This document shows positions 43,372 through 56,348 of a DNA stretch of 64,000 nucleotides, one piece after another (the stretch's first letter is position 1; each line of letters opens with the position of its first letter). Under the pieces are notes generated by a model. That model was not told the DNA's origin. It did not search any database and saw only the letters and a list, made by a program, of their open reading frames with translations. A program made the position numbers and the translations under genes. The stretch comes from Alopecurus myosuroides (lineage: Eukaryota > Streptophyta > Magnoliopsida > Poales > Poaceae), in contig CM054060.1 of the NCBI GenBank assembly GCA_028641055.1, forward strand, positions 164,576,416 through 164,640,415, written 5' to 3'.

Positions 43372-45704
43372 ATGGGTTCTCCGGAATCCTCCAGGAGGTG
43401 GGCCGACTTCTCCGACGACGAGGAGTGCGGCTTCGTCTCCTCCCGCTCCTACAGCGACGTCCTAAGGAGCGGCTCGTTGGAGTTGTCCCCCCGCGCTCCC
43501 TCGTCGTCCCCTGGTAGCCGCACGACCAGGGTGACTCCGCCTCCACCTCCTCCAAGATCAGCGCAGCAGTCGGGTGGGCAGAAATCGGGCTCGCGCATGG
43601 TGGTGTTGCGACGTGACGAACGTGCGGTGGAGCGGCCCTCTAGGCATGGGGCGGCACCGGCCGTGGAGCAGCCTTCAGGGCGTGGGGTGGCGTCGGCCGC
43701 GGGGACGAGGCGACATGATGCTTCGCCTGCGGCGGCGAGGCGTGGAGCAGCAGCTGCGTGGACGGGAGGCGGTCGGGGGTGAAGCAGGTCCAGGAGCAAC
43801 GGATGATTCGTCTGCCACCTCCCCTGCTCGAGCCCTTGGATGGTGGCCCTCGGCCATGGCAGCATGTGGGAGGAGGAAGAAAACGCCAGCGGGGTCCCCA
43901 ACTTCCGGCGACGGTAATCAGGCCGGACCTCCCCCAGGAGCTCGCCGGCGGATGCTTGAACTGCACAAGGCTGGGCCACATCTCGGTGGATTGTACTTTC
44001 GACACTGTTTGCCTCCGATGCAAGGGGGAGGGCCATCACTCGCGACTGCTCAAAGCCACTGCCGCCACAGAGGGCACGGGTCGAGGACCCCCGGCGCGGG
44101 CGACTCTTATGCGCGACAGGCTAGGGGAGCGGCTTCCTTCACCACCACATCGGGCCGCGCTGGCGGGGCATGCTCTCGCTGACGGTGGGGCCTCGGCGGC
44201 ACCTCGGGTGCCGGCGCGGCGGACGCCAGCCGTGTGGATAGGTGGAGGGAGGGGTCTGGAGAGTCCGCGCCCCCTCCTTGTTCTCTTCATTGGACAGTGA
44301 ACGCGCCGGGGGGCGCCACGGGTGCGCAGGATGGCCGCCACTAGGGGCGCTGGTGGGAGGACGTGGGCGCCGGACAACGCAGCTCCCGGCCCCCTCCTCC
44401 TCCTCAGCTGTCGGAGCTCCCATCTTTTGCGCATCGCGGCATGTCGGAGACGGCGCCAATCCCAGGCGCACAGACGGAGGTTCAGGAGGCTCCCCCGCGG
44501 CTGGAGCGGGTGGTGCTCCCGCGCTTTGCCAAAATTGCGGCGGGGGAGGAGGCGTTGAAGTGGAGCCTAGTGGCCTTCGTGTCCGGGAACAGCCGCAGAG
44601 TTACACCGGCCGAGGCGGTGGCGGCGTTGGGACGACAACTGCCCCGCGCCGCTGACAACTTCTCGGTGGCTACCCACTGGCCTTCGGACTTCCTATTCAA
44701 GTTTGGCAGCCTGAAGATCAGAAACGAGGTGATGACGGCGGGCGTATGGTGTTGGTTTCTCCCTAGAACCGGCAGTTGCAGGCCGCCCATTGCCGGTTCA
44801 GGTATAGGGTGGTGGTGGAGCTCACGGGCATCCCCGCTCATGCATGGAACAGGACCACTGCGACCGCCGTTCTGGGATCGGCGGCGTGGGTCGAGAAGTC
44901 GGGTGCCGCCTCGGTCAATGGGGACCGCCGTACCATGGAGATGTTTGTTTGGACGGATGATGTGAAGCTCTTGCCATCGCGGAAAGCGCTGCTTGTTGAG
45001 GAACCGGAAGATCGGATGGAGGAAGACGAGGGCTTAGTGCTGTCGGCGGACGCTCTGATCCCGTCGGAGAAGACAATGCTCCGATACCTCATTCTCGTAT
45101 GGGTGGTGCGCTCTTGGGACATGTGCGACCGTGGTTCCCGTCCGGATGCGGGTGATGGTCTTGTGGGTTTTGGCAGCGGACAGTGGAGAGGTAGCGGCAG
45201 CGGCGGTAATGGTGGTTCCGGTGGTGCGAGCGGAGGTGCCGAGCAGGGGCGCAACCGCGGACACGGGCAGGACCGTCATACTGAGCGAGGTCCAGACCGA
45301 CCCTCCCAGGCGGCAGCGTGATTTTACCTGGCTGAGAGGGCAGCAGGATGCGCTGGGCTCTCGCCGCCATGGCGACGGTGAGGTTGCTGGAGGCGGAGGG
45401 CACGTTCGCGAGGAAGACGCCACGGTGGGCCCCTCCCCTGGCGCAGAATTGGGGGTGCTGACCAGGTCAGCGGTCGATGGAGGGCCAGGCACGCGGGACG
45501 TGCAACCCGTGGACAGCGGTCGTTCATGCATGCCAGTGGGGCCCCATACTGGCAGAGGATGTTGGCCATGGACTGGGTCCATGTAGGACGGTCCAGCTGG
45601 TGGGCCCCCCTGCTGGGCGCGCGGTTGGTGGAGGAGACCCGCTACTGGGATCCGATGTTGTTGGAACTGTAGGTTGCTGGTCGAGAGCTAGCATATGGAA
45701 AAGA
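43372..45704 (+). pseudogene. LINE ORF1-like (zinc knuckle, DUF4283-like), frameshifted
   Basis: An ATG at 43372 begins an acidic/Ser-rich N-terminus (RRWADFSDDEECGFV). The coding passes through several frames (43372-43782, 43758-44300, 44363-44770, 44776-45321), so indels are numerous. A C-L-N-C...G-H...C zinc knuckle at about 43958-44005 is followed by a second C-L-R-C...H knuckle whose last cysteine is lost. The segment LPRFAKIAAGEEALKWSLVA at about 44515-44580, with FRYRVVVELTGIPAHAWN at about 44797-44850, matches the DUF4283-type region of plant LINE ORF1/gag-like proteins, which bind RNA. The tail is Gly/Arg-rich. The Copia insertion at 45705 cuts it. Confidence 0.65.
45700..45704. repeat. 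Copia target-site duplication (left)
   Basis: AAAGA, repeated at 63644-63648. Confidence 0.85.
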
Positions 45705-47033
45705 TGTTGGGAATATGCCCTAGAGGCAATCATGTATGATGTAATTCCCACTGTATTCATAAAGTTATTAAGTTGTCCTTGTTTTGAACATCTGATATAT
45801 GTCATTGAATATGTGATTCGATTGTGGAACTATATATTCATGTTGTTCATACTAGATTGTCCTTGGTCATTTAGGTTGTGCTGGACACACACCCTAGACT
45901 AATGTGAGTGTTGGCTGATGACACGGTTCCACTTGTCATGGGCATGGTGACGACATTCCAACGTTCACGGACTTGGCTAAAGAGTTTAGCAAGTCGGACT
46001 GACCCACATTGAGATGCAACGATCAAGTCGTCATTTGCATGTCTCAATCAATGTAATCCTTAGACCTGAGATTGTCGCACAATCCGAGTTGTGGATCACC
46101 GACTTAGGTTCTGTCAAACGTTGTTCTGTGACAAGGCAACTATAAAGGCAGAGTTCGGGTCGAATGAGAAGCAAGCTGCGTGATGTGGATAATCAAGATG
46201 AGATTTTGCCCCTCCGAATGGAGAGATATTCTCTGGGCCCTCTCGAGTGATATGATTCAGGAAGCATGGCCATGCGCGACTCAGTTAAGTGTTAACTGTG
46301 TCGGTTGACTAAGAGTTAGTCAGATGAATCACATGTCACAGATCGAGAAGAGAGTTGAGCTATTTAAGGGATGACGATAAATCGCCTATAGCTCGACAAG
46401 GTATATCGTGAGGCAAAAGGGACTAAGATGAATATCACATTGAAAGGTATGTCGTCATGACTCAATGGTACTTGGGAGTCGGCACGTTCTGCTAGGAGCC
46501 GCTACCGATTGATCGATTGGGAGTTGGACTCCAATCGTGTCCAAGTCGCCATGAGCCTGCAGGGTCGCACACTTAAGAGCGGGAGCAAGTATTGGTCGGG
46601 TTGGACCCGAACCGGAAATGGACTGGTTTTGTGAGTCGGACTCACAGAGGGAATGGCCACAAGTGTTGTGAAGCCCATTACCATACGCTATATAAAGAGG
46701 GGCGCAGGTTGCCCAGCTGGCACGTTAGTCCACTCTCCCATGCGTTGGGAACCCTAGCTCCACTCAGTCCAGCCGCCGCACCGAACCTAGCAGTCCGCCG
46801 TCGGAGCTCCTCCTCGTACGTGTGGATACCGGCAGAGGTGTTGTAAGTTCAGCACTTCGACGTTCGAGGGATTGGATCAGCCGGACCGGATCGTGGGACT
46901 GCACTGCCCCGACGCGCTGCATCGATAATCCGCACCTGCGCGTCTAGTGGTAATACTCGTGGCCTTCTACCTCGGCTAGATCTTGGAAGTATCGCGTAGG
47001 AAAAGTTTTTGTTTATCTCTACGCGTTCCAACA
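45705..47033 (+). repeat. Copia 5' LTR
   Basis: 1329 bp, TG...CA ends, with TATATAAAG at about 46689-46697 as the likely promoter. Pairs with 62315-63643. Confidence 0.93.
46689..46697 (+). promoter_or_regulatory. Copia LTR TATA box
   Basis: TATATAAAG in the right part of the 5' LTR, the usual place for the U3/R promoter. The 3' LTR equivalent is near 63300. Confidence 0.7.
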
Positions 47034-47034
47034 G

Positions 47035-47046
47035 TGGTATCAGAGC
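47035..47046 (+). other. Copia primer-binding site
   Basis: TGGTATCAGAGC, one base after the 5' LTR. Initiator tRNA-Met type. Confidence 0.9.
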
Positions 47047-48015
47047 GGTAGCTTCTGGTATTAGGCCCGAGATCCGTACATATGTGATATGTAGTTAGCG
47101 TTAGATGTGATCTAATTGTTGTTTTGGTGGTCGTTCTATGAGATAGATCGGTTTTGTACAAGGTTGATTGGATCAATCGTACTCGGGGTTAATGGATGAT
47201 CAGGTTTCCGTGATCATACTGCTAAGGTCGTGAAACAACATACCCCTACCGGTCGGTTTCCGCCATCGGGGTATACCGTGACACATAAATCCAGTTGCGG
47301 TGATCGAAGATCAAAGAGTTTGGTCGAATCGGAATACGGATCAGATTCGGGTAAAATCGTTTTATCCGATGAAGAAATCCATGATCGGAATGCAGATGGG
47401 ACCGCCGGCTTCGCCCTGTCGTAGCGCCTTAGATGTCGTTACGAGTTTCACAACGCCGGTAGATATCGTGTCTATGCATAACTTGTTTTTGCAGGAAGTT
47501 GTGAATGGTATGGCTTATGTGCATGTGATGTGTGTAATCCATACATGATCTGCGTATCATGTTCTTGTCAGCCGGCTGGAGTCTAGGTGTTGTCATTTTA
47601 TTGTATAACGACCTGCGTGTCGGATTCTCTATGTAAATTTTTCATTTACTAGCTAGTGTAGCTTGTTGGAGAACCCGGTGGCATGGAAGTCGATGTACAA
47701 GTCGGCTACATGGAGTAAGATGGCACGTGACAAGAGTTGGCACGAGTCGACTTACAAGCTTTGTGGAGATGGAGATCACCATGAAGAGAGCCATACCATT
47801 TCACATTATAATTGCTTTATTTGTGTTATTGTTATGTCTCTATTTAGCTCTATTTAGATAGTTGGTAGATTCTTTAATCCCTCAAAGAAGGTCTAGTCGG
47901 TCGCCCCGCCAGTGCTGCACCATCATAAGTCGGACATTCTTGGTAGTGGGCTCATAAAATTGAGGTGCTACCAATTCTTTCCGGTTAGGTGGGTTTGAGT
48001 CGGACTCTTACAAGC
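47047..48015 (+). other. Copia leader, left part
   Basis: Untranslated leader between the primer site and the Gypsy insertion. It resumes at 58014-58306. Only short ORFs. Confidence 0.75.
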
Positions 48016-48020
48016 AGAAG
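48016..48020. repeat. Gypsy target-site duplication (left)
   Basis: AGAAG, repeated at 58009-58013. Confidence 0.88.
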
Positions 48021-48497
48021 TGATGGAGGGATAACAACCCGGTAGGCCAACTCCAAGGAATAACCCGGCCCAAAGGACGCTGCGCAGGATCCGGTTAAGG
48101 ATAAAGAAACTTTTGGGAGGCCCAAGTTTGTAGGCCCAGTAACTCGGATTGTGGGTTATGGTAAAGGAAAGTTAGGGTTTGTGCGCCGTGTCCGGGTAGG
48201 ATCCAAGGTGCGCCTTGGAGGGTAAGCCAGGGGGTACGGGTGCTTTATAAACCGACCCCTAGGAGTAGTTGATCGAAATCTAAGAACCATAGCAATATTG
48301 CTTGATATCGAGCATCCAGTGTAACCCCAGAGTTGAGTTACTATATCAAGATCGGAGACTCGGCGACTTTGATTGCCGGCTACCAGATCGAGTTGCGTCA
48401 TGTTTTCCTCTGAGCTAAACCCTCTCCCAAGCGCCTGTGTCGTCTTGCCCCAAGATCAGTTACCCCCGGTAACGTCTGCCGTGATTATCCCACGACA
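48021..48497 (+). repeat. Gypsy 5' LTR
   Basis: 477 bp, with a TATA-like TTTATAAA at 48244-48251. Confidence 0.93.
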
Positions 48498-48499
48498 GT

Positions 48500-48517
48500 T
48501 GGCGCCCACCGTGGGGC
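48500..48517 (+). other. Gypsy primer-binding site
   Basis: TGGCGCCCACCGTGGGGC, two bases after the LTR. This form is common in plant Gypsy elements of this type. The priming tRNA is not certain. Confidence 0.75.
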
Positions 48518-48561
48518 CTGCGTCCAAAGGTGTTTACATCACGGGAGAAGCTCGGAAGAAC

Positions 48562-51500
48562 ATGGAGAATCTTGTCGTCGGCGAGATCTACATCGACCAC
48601 AAAGGAGAAAAGACGGTGGACGATTCCGGCTGGGGGCCAGAATCGGATTACCTCGAATCCGGATCTGTCGTGACAATCGGCCGGATCAACGTCTTCATTG
48701 GTATGGTATGTACTTCCGGTTCGATCCCTGACAATTTTGGATCTGATTCTGTGTCAGGGGAAGCCACTTCTATCCGATCAGATGATGAAGAATCGATCGG
48801 AACGACATATCCGGCGGAAGAACCCATCGCGAAGTGGGAACAGCCGGAGGAGCCGGCATGGACCCCGTGCGACCGGGTCGAGAGAGAGGATGATACCGAG
48901 TCTATCCTGGATCTGCTGGAGAACCGGTACGAGGAGAATAACGGCGGAGAAGAACAGCATGAATTTACACCGAGTATCATACGCCGAGTTGCGGTCTACA
49001 CGGCTCCCGCGGCCAATCTCAACCAAGAGAACGCAACCGCAGCAGTAGTCGGGGCGGCTCAGGCATTGGCCCAGCAGCAGGGCGCGGCTAACGGAGACCC
49101 GGTTCTGGCCCGGGTTGATGGAGAATCGGCATCAGTGACCAGCCGCGCAGCAGACGAGGAGTTGCACGCAAATACGTTCGGATTCCTGGGAAACCGGACA
49201 CCAGGGGCGGGTCCTTCGAACCCGCGTCACCCGGCCTTATTCGATAATAATCCGATCCTAGACCCCACGGTTCTTGCAACGGTTATCACTCCAGAAAACG
49301 CAGCGGAACGTGTCAGGGATCTGGATGTGGCTCGTCGTGCGTTGGAACAGCAAAGAAGGCAAGTAGAGGCAGAAAGGCAAGGGATGGCCACGCGGCAACG
49401 TGAGCTGGATGCGCTGGAAACTCGGCTCCGGGAGGAAACATCTAGAGTACATCAAAGGCATCAAACTAGGTTACCAGCAACGGGCGGGGTTATTAATCCG
49501 GCTGCTTTATTTATCACACCTCAGGATCAGCCGATACCAGTGGTGAACCAGGGAACCGCACCCCAACCGGCAACAGCGGGGGCACATCCGGCAAATGAGC
49601 GGGCCGGGTTACCCCCACCCCAGACTAGAATCACAACCGGCAACGATCTACCACCACCGCCACCACCACCATCACGATTTCGCACACCAGCAGGTCACTA
49701 CAACAATCCCATGGACAACGTGTATGCGGCAACACTCGCATTAAATCAAATCCCCGTGGGAGAGTCACTCCATGCAGAGAAGACCCGGCAAGCAATCGAT
49801 CTGTTGCACACTGCGGTGGCGCAGCAAGCCAATTATCCGGATCATAGAAGTGGGATGCACGGGACGCCATACGCCAGTCAGCAACAAGGGAATATCCAAA
49901 CAAGTTCAGCACGGCGGAGGGAAGAGCAGCAGCAAATGCCGCCTCCTCCCCGTGTTCAGGCAGCATCAGCAGCACAGGCTGTTGTGGACAGTTCCAGGGC
50001 TCGGAGGGCCGCGGCCGGATCTGCAGCGCATAGATTACCCGCAGCGCCGCCCCCAGCCGCGCCCCCCGCTGGATCACACGTTTCTCGAGCAAGGCCGGCC
50101 TCGACCATTCTTGCAGGACCCAAGTGTCTCTCGGACAATATCAGAGTTGAACCTTACCCGGAAAAATTCAAAGAGCCAGGAAAAGTAGTGAATTACGAGC
50201 CAACTATGGATCCAGAAACATGGCTAAGCAGTTATGAGATGGCAATGTCGATTTGCAACGCATCCGAGAATCTCCAAGCCAAGTTCATGTACTTGATGAT
50301 GTCAGAAGGAGCAGCAAAGTTGTGGTTCACCAATTTGCCGGAAGGATCGATCAAGTCCTGGGAGGAATTGAAGACCGCGTTTGTCAAGCACTTTCATGGG
50401 ACGTGCAGGAAATTGTTCACTATTGATGATCTAGAGCGATGCGTCCAGAAGAAGTGAGAGTCGGCGCGCAGTTGGGTGCGCCGGGTTATGGAGATACTTC
50501 ACTCGTCCACAGATATTCAGCCCAAGGATGCACTACAAGCTATGGCAAAAACATGCAAGTATATACCTTTAGTGCAAAAGTTAACTCGCATGAAATCAAG
50601 TCGAAATGCGTCGGAAGTTACAATGGGAGAATTGATGGACGCGTGCAACAAGCACGCTGCGACAGATACTACAGAGGAGGAAGTTGATGACAAGAAGGTA
50701 AAAGCAAACACAAGTAATAGCGGAAGAACCGGCAATGGATCAGCACCGGGTAATAACGGAAATAGCCAGAACAAGCGCCCGTTTGAAGGAGGCTCCGAGT
50801 TTGTCGCCAACACAGAGGCCGGGTCTTCGAGACCCAGAGCAGAAGGAAATTTCAACGGAGGTAATCACAGTGGAGGAAACTATCAAAGACCACCAAGGCC
50901 GAGTAACAATTGGGACATATTCAGAATGGCATGCCCGAAGCACAGCAGGAACGGCAGGCCAGCTAACCACTCCTTGGAGCAGTGCGCCGACTTACAAAGA
51001 TGGAAAAATGAGGAAGTGAACAGAGCTATGCGAGGTGCAGGACGGGGAGGAGGACCGGGTCCAGGGGGAAACCCGGGCAACGGCCCACCCCCAGCTGGTA
51101 ACCCGGCGGCTGGAAATCAAGGTAATAACCAAGGGGGGGCAGGAGGTTTCCAGGCTAACCCCAAACAATTGGGTCAATATCATGTGCATACCACAGGATG
51201 TTCTAACAAGGACAAAAAGATACTGAAGCAAGCGGTCAACTCAGTTTCGTCAGCTGTCCCGAGATACTTGAGATGGTCAGAACAGGAGGTAACATGGAGC
51301 AGAAGGGATCACCCAGAAAGAGTAGAACACCCGGGAGTCTTGGCATTAGTAGTCGCACCGCAGGTCAATGGGTATGAGCTGAAAAAGGTTTTGATGGATG
51401 GTGGAAGCAGCATCAATATACTGTATTGGGAAACCTTCCTACGCATGGGCCTCAAGGAGTCTCAGCTACAAAAAAGCTCAACAATTTTTCATGGGATAGT

Positions 51501-52107
51501 GTCGGGTCATTCAGCGTGCCCCGAGGGAAAAATCGCATTGGAGGTAGCTTTTGGGGAGTCAAAGGATAACTATCGAGTTGAGTGGCTCACCTTTGAGGTA
51601 GTCAAATTGCGCAGCCCTTATCACGCGTTATTCGGAAGGCCGGCTTATGCCAAATTCATGGCTAGGCCGTGTTACGTGTATCTACAGCTAAAAATTCCGG
51701 GTCCCAAGAAGACCATTACCATACATGGAAATCGAGACATAGCAGCTGAATGCGATGAAGGAGACGCAGCAATGGCCGAGCAAGCCTGTAGAAAAGAAGA
51801 ACTCAAGCACTACCGGTCTCAAGCAGACCCGGAGGACAGAACCACATCAAAAAGGCCGAGTACTGAAGGCGAAAGAGCAAAGTCCAAGGTAGCACAAGAT
51901 ACTAAAATGGTGGCTTTTATCGAGGATGACTCCCCCAAACAATCCGCTATAAGAGAAGAAACTGCACGGCCGCTCACAACCAGCCACGTCATGGAAACAC
52001 CTCACCCGGGTTGGCTAGTAAACCCGGTACTCATCATGAAAAAGTCAAACATGTGGAGAATGTGTATCGGTCACGCCAGCCCGGGACCGGTGCCCAAGAA
52101 GAACTAA
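48562..52107 (+). pseudogene. gag-pro: Gypsy gag and protease, with RT stump and one internal stop
   Basis: The frame starts at the ATG at 48562 (MENLVVGEIYIDHKG). The open frame extends back into the LTR, but the primer site lies between. A coiled-coil stretch (about 49300-49470) is followed by Pro-rich and Ala-rich linkers. The retrotransposon gag core lies at about 50150-50455 (MDPETWLSSYEMAM). A TGA at 50455-50457 interrupts the frame, which continues unchanged to 52107. A C..H...H....C zinc-like motif (CPKHSRNGRPANHSLEQC) follows at about 50932-50985. The aspartic protease active site D-G-G-S is at 51397-51408. The frame then begins RT (NPVLIMKKSNMWRMCI, near 52021) and ends abruptly, so RT, RNase H and integrase are missing. 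Confidence 0.85.
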
Positions 52108-53164
52108 ACAATGTAACGGGCAGCAGGTTTCAGACGCGCTCTTTTCCTACCCAGGGTACCTAAGGGGACTGGAAGGTTTTTAATGAGGCGGCCTGCTGAT
52201 CCAAACTTTCTCGCATCAATAAAGAGATGGTTATCAAGTCCTATCTTGTTACAGCATTTACTCCGATTACAAGTAAGTAGTATCCATGAGACATCAATAC
52301 ATCAGTATCATTAAGAATGTTGAGTATATATAGGTCGCGGGGGCTGGTTGCTCAAGTAGCGCAGCCACAAACCCAAAGACCCGGCCTTGATGCCTATAAG
52401 TTATAAGGGCCGATTATTCGCAAACGAGTACGGCTGCAATCTTATAACTGGACAAAGGAGCCAAATTTTCTTGACTTTTCTTACTTAAGCTCGATGTGAC
52501 TCGCACTAAAGTGGCATGATTTGCTCGCTTACGATTACAATCAGCCATGAAGCCCAATGGGACTTGCCTGACCCTGTTTTCGTATAGATGTAACAACATG
52601 GTATCCACGCGAAAGCCGGCTTACAGTACAAGATAGTCAAAAGGGTCATCTAAACCACAAGTTATGCAGAGTACAAGGCTAATAGCTGGAAACTCAACGC
52701 TTATCAAGCATAACTTCATTATCCATATGAAACAATTCCGGGTTTCGACTTAGCGACAACAGGTTTGTTCTCTTCGAAAAAACCACACACCACAGACTCG
52801 GAGATTCGGGCCTTGGGGACTGTGGGTTTCGAAACAGAGTCAAGCTGTTTCATCGCTAAGCTCGAAAGACCCCAACGTCCGAGTCGTGGGGACTTGGGGA
52901 CTTAAAGAAAAGTCCACCTGTCAAAACCCACGGTACTCGGAAATAAAGAAGGAAATAAAAAGAAAGTCAGATATCAAGAATAAGTCCAAAAATAGGCAAG
53001 TATCAAGTTCATCAAAAGGCCTAGAAAGGCACGAGGTGTAGCATAGAATTAAAGTGCGTTACAAGTTGCGACACTAGTATCAAGGGTGCACAGGCGCACC
53101 ATCAAAAGAATACTTGTTTTGAGTAAAAACATCAAATGATTGAAGTATTCTTATGGCGTTTTGC
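52108..53164. other. Gypsy internal spacer after the pol deletion
   Basis: No protein signature. It includes the presumed 3' end of the sense transcript and, on minus, the 3' flank of the antisense gene. Confidence 0.6.
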
Positions 53165-56100
53165 TCATTCGGCTTCCTGAGTAGAGTCCACATTTTTGCC
53201 CTTACCCTCCGGGTCTTGCTCCTGGACTTGCTTTTTTCCGGCATCATCACTCGGATTCCTTGCGGCAGGACGGGCTGGTGGAGGAACAACTGGGGTAGAG
53301 GTGGCTGGCCCTGATAACTCGGCCTCTCTCTTCGCAGTTGCTTCCCTCTTCTTAGCCAAATCAGCACTCCATTTCTCCAAAATATCAAAAGGCGGGGGTG
53401 CTTCCTCTATAACAATTTTGCCTTCAGCGTCATATGAACTCATAATCGTGTTCAGATCCATACTATCGGCCTAAGTGGTGGCCGAATGACGCACTGCAGA
53501 CTGTACGGCCTTGAAGTCCTTGGGTGTAAACTTGGAGCCATCCGCTTTAAATTCTGGAAACCCGGATATCATCTTTGCCGGGTCAAGCTTTGGAAAGTAA
53601 GCCTTAGCCAGGGTAAAGGCCCAGGTCATACCAATCCGGCATGACGAGTGTTTCCATATTTCAATCCAGCCAGGCACGGTGGAGCAGGCTTTGATGAGAT
53701 TTTCCTCACCCGGATATACCTCCGTAGGCCATTTCACGGCATCCAGTATAAATTTTGTGCCGGCAAAGAAAGTCCGGAGCACAGTCTTCAGGGTTCTAGC
53801 CTTGACAATGGCATCCTCCTCGGGGGTCGCAAGGTTGGCACCTACAGTTGAAACAAAAGAAAGAACGTATCAGTAATCCCGAGTATCATATAATAAAGCA
53901 AAAACATGAAGTCAATCGGCAGCAAAAACTTACTAAGCAAGATCTGATAAGTATCGGCGACCTGGTCCGATAGTTTCTTCAGTGCGGTCTGAGCGGTATT
54001 GCACTTCTTCTTGTATTTAGAAACATCCTTCTTCAAAGTTTTCATGTCATCCTCAAGGGTTTCCCTCCGCTTTACCTCGGCAAGAAGAAGTTGTTCGGTC
54101 TTGAGTAAAATTTCATCAGACCGGGTTATCTGCGCCTGTAAGTAGCAAGGAGCACAAGTATCAGTTGGATATTATGGTAAGCTGAGTATTGCATAAAGTA
54201 CCAAACATAACTTTAGCAAGTCATGCTCGGAACTTGGGGACTAGGCATGCACTACGAGATATCAAGTGTTATTACCTGGTGCTCTGCGGCCATGCGCTCC
54301 AAGATATTGCTCTCTGAAGTCTTCATAGTGAGGAGAGTGTTCATCAATTGATCAAAAGTGTCTTTACCCGTATCAGAGGACCCGGGGCCTGGGAAATTCC
54401 GATAAGGAGTTTTCTTCTTAGTGGGAGGTGGCACCCGGGTCATTTGTATGTCGGAATCCGATGCTCCTTCTTCTGCACCCAAGGTTGTGACTCTGTTCTT
54501 CTTGCTTGCGTGGGAGGCAATCGGATACTGGCTTCTTGCGTGTCCGGGTTTATCGGTGATGCTTGTCCTTCGCCGCTAGACGCGGTTGTTGTCTTATCAG
54601 CCAGGCTCCCCTTACCCGGGCCCTCGGTCTCCATATCATCTTGGTCGCTGGTAACGACCGTGGCCCTATAGATATTATGAGTGAGCAGCTAGTGTACAAT
54701 CAGAAAAGGGTGATGAAAACATGGTAGAGCATTTTACCCGGTATTCACCGCGAAGTCCGAAGGGAATCCGTCGCTGGACCCGGGAGAGGCTGGAAAGTAT
54801 CAAGTAAGATTTCATAAGGGAATGGTTCAAGAAGAATGTTTCGTCCGAGAAAGGATAGGGTAAATACCAGCCCGCCGAGTCGGAGTCGATGAAATACCCG
54901 GGTTAAGAGCACCATCACCCGGGTGATTTCGAGTTGACCTGCGCTTGGTCATGGGCGACTCCTTCGAGTATGGCCAGTGGAACAACGTCAAGGTAGCTCA
55001 TGTATATCATTAAAGGAATACGAATTGAATGCAAGGAGGTGATGTGAAACCTTGGGGGTGGCCTCTTGGGGTTTTCTCTTTGATCCGACTTTGACTGTCG
55101 GCTCCAATTCCTCCTCGTCGCTGGCGGATTCTACTTTGTCGTCGGTGTCTTCTTCTTCGTCATCTTCTTGTTCTGGGTATCATCAAAGTTATAAGTTGGA
55201 AAATGAAGGGGTTATGATGAGCTTAAAGGAACCAAATAAAATCCGGAGAGCACCTTCGTCCGAGTTAACGGCTTCTTCTTGCTCCTCTGGACTCTCGGAG
55301 CTGGGAGAAGTGTTGATCTTCCAAAAATCATCATCAGCCTGAAAAGTATCAGTACAAGGGTCATCAACTGTATCGAGTGGAAAAAGCAAAGGTAAAGACG
55401 TCAAAATTGGATCTTCACCTTGGGGGCTGGGTTCTCGAGTGAGAAGGGCTCTAATCCGGCTATGTTCCGGATTACCTCAAGCTTTTCTGTCAGAAAACCC
55501 TTGATAGTTTTATGAGTGTCACCAGCCGCGAAGCTGTTGTCAGAGTACCGGAGCGGGTCTGTAGATTGCCCCGAATACTCGCACATCAACTTTGTGCGGA
55601 TGGAGTTGGGTTGAACCCGGAAATCGACCCAAGTCTTCACCAGGTTGAGCCCGATGAGACCTTGGGCCGTGAGAGTGGTGATTTTGGCTAGCAGAGGTTG
55701 AATTGCCTCCCTGTCCGAATCAGGGGCAAAGGCACTAAATTTCTCAGAGATGTCAAGAAGACCCTCTGAGTAACCCGGCAGCTTCTTTTGGCCGGGTGGG
55801 GAAGTGTCTTGGCAGTAAAAGTACGAGAGCTGCCAGTGCTTGACATGGGAGTTAAGGGTAAGGGGTGGCATCAGAGAATTCTTGCGGCACTGGATAGAAA
55901 CCCCGCCGCAAGCGAGAAGTGCTCCGTCACCGCTTTCGCGGCACGGTTTGCACTGGAAAAGCTCAACGAAAAGAGCCAGACTTGACGGAGTGCACAAGTA
56001 TGACTCGGAAAGGACGATAAAATGGGAGATATTTAACACAGAATTAGGACCTATGTCAAAAACACGAAGGCCATAGTGGCTCAGGACGTCGCGGAAGAAG

Positions 56101-56348
56101 GGGTGACCCGGAGGACGAAAGCCCCGGGTCACGTGCTCTACAAAGCATATTACCTCATGTTTTGCCGGTGTAGGCCGGGTCTCCTTGCCCGGCACCCTCC
56201 ACTGGATATCCTCTTGAGGAGGGAGAACTCCCAGCTCGACCAGCTCCTCCAACTTGGCCTTGGTGACCGTAGACCGTGCCCAGTTGGCGGATATGGAGTT
56301 GGTAGTTTTGGCTTTAGTCGGAGTTTTTCCCTGCTTCTTGGGAGCCAT
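53165..56348 (-). pseudogene. Antisense multi-exon gene of the Gypsy element ('putative gypsy type transposon' domain protein)
   Basis: Exons read on minus: 55419-56348 (ATG at 56348, MAPKKQGKTPTK), 55254-55338, 55051-55172, about 54868-54965, 54738-54789, 54276-54669, 53934-54135 and 53165-53841. Borders are GT/AG, and the phases checked agree. The first exon (310 codons) resembles the Pfam 'putative gypsy type transposon' family (FRPPGHPFFRDVLSHYGL, LSESYLCTPSS). Exons two and three are acidic (EDDEEEDTDDKVESASDEEE). Exon 53934-54135 is a coiled coil (KTLKKDVSKYKKKCNTAQTAL). A frameshift near 54500-54540 and an in-frame TAG at 53471-53473 break this copy. A 5' UTR exon (about 57115-56879) and leader intron are likely. 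No catalytic motif is visible, so the function is unknown. Confidence 0.75.

Noticed and set aside
43574..44182. Long overlapping ORFs on both strands in the GC-rich LINE-like region
   Set aside because: GC-rich DNA keeps antisense and alternative frames open. Only the frame with the zinc knuckle and DUF4283-like region has homology.
48373..48561. Starting the Gypsy gag at the ATG at 48373 inside the LTR
   Set aside because: That start would translate through the LTR end and primer-binding site. The ATG at 48562 lies after the primer site and starts a gag-like N-terminus.
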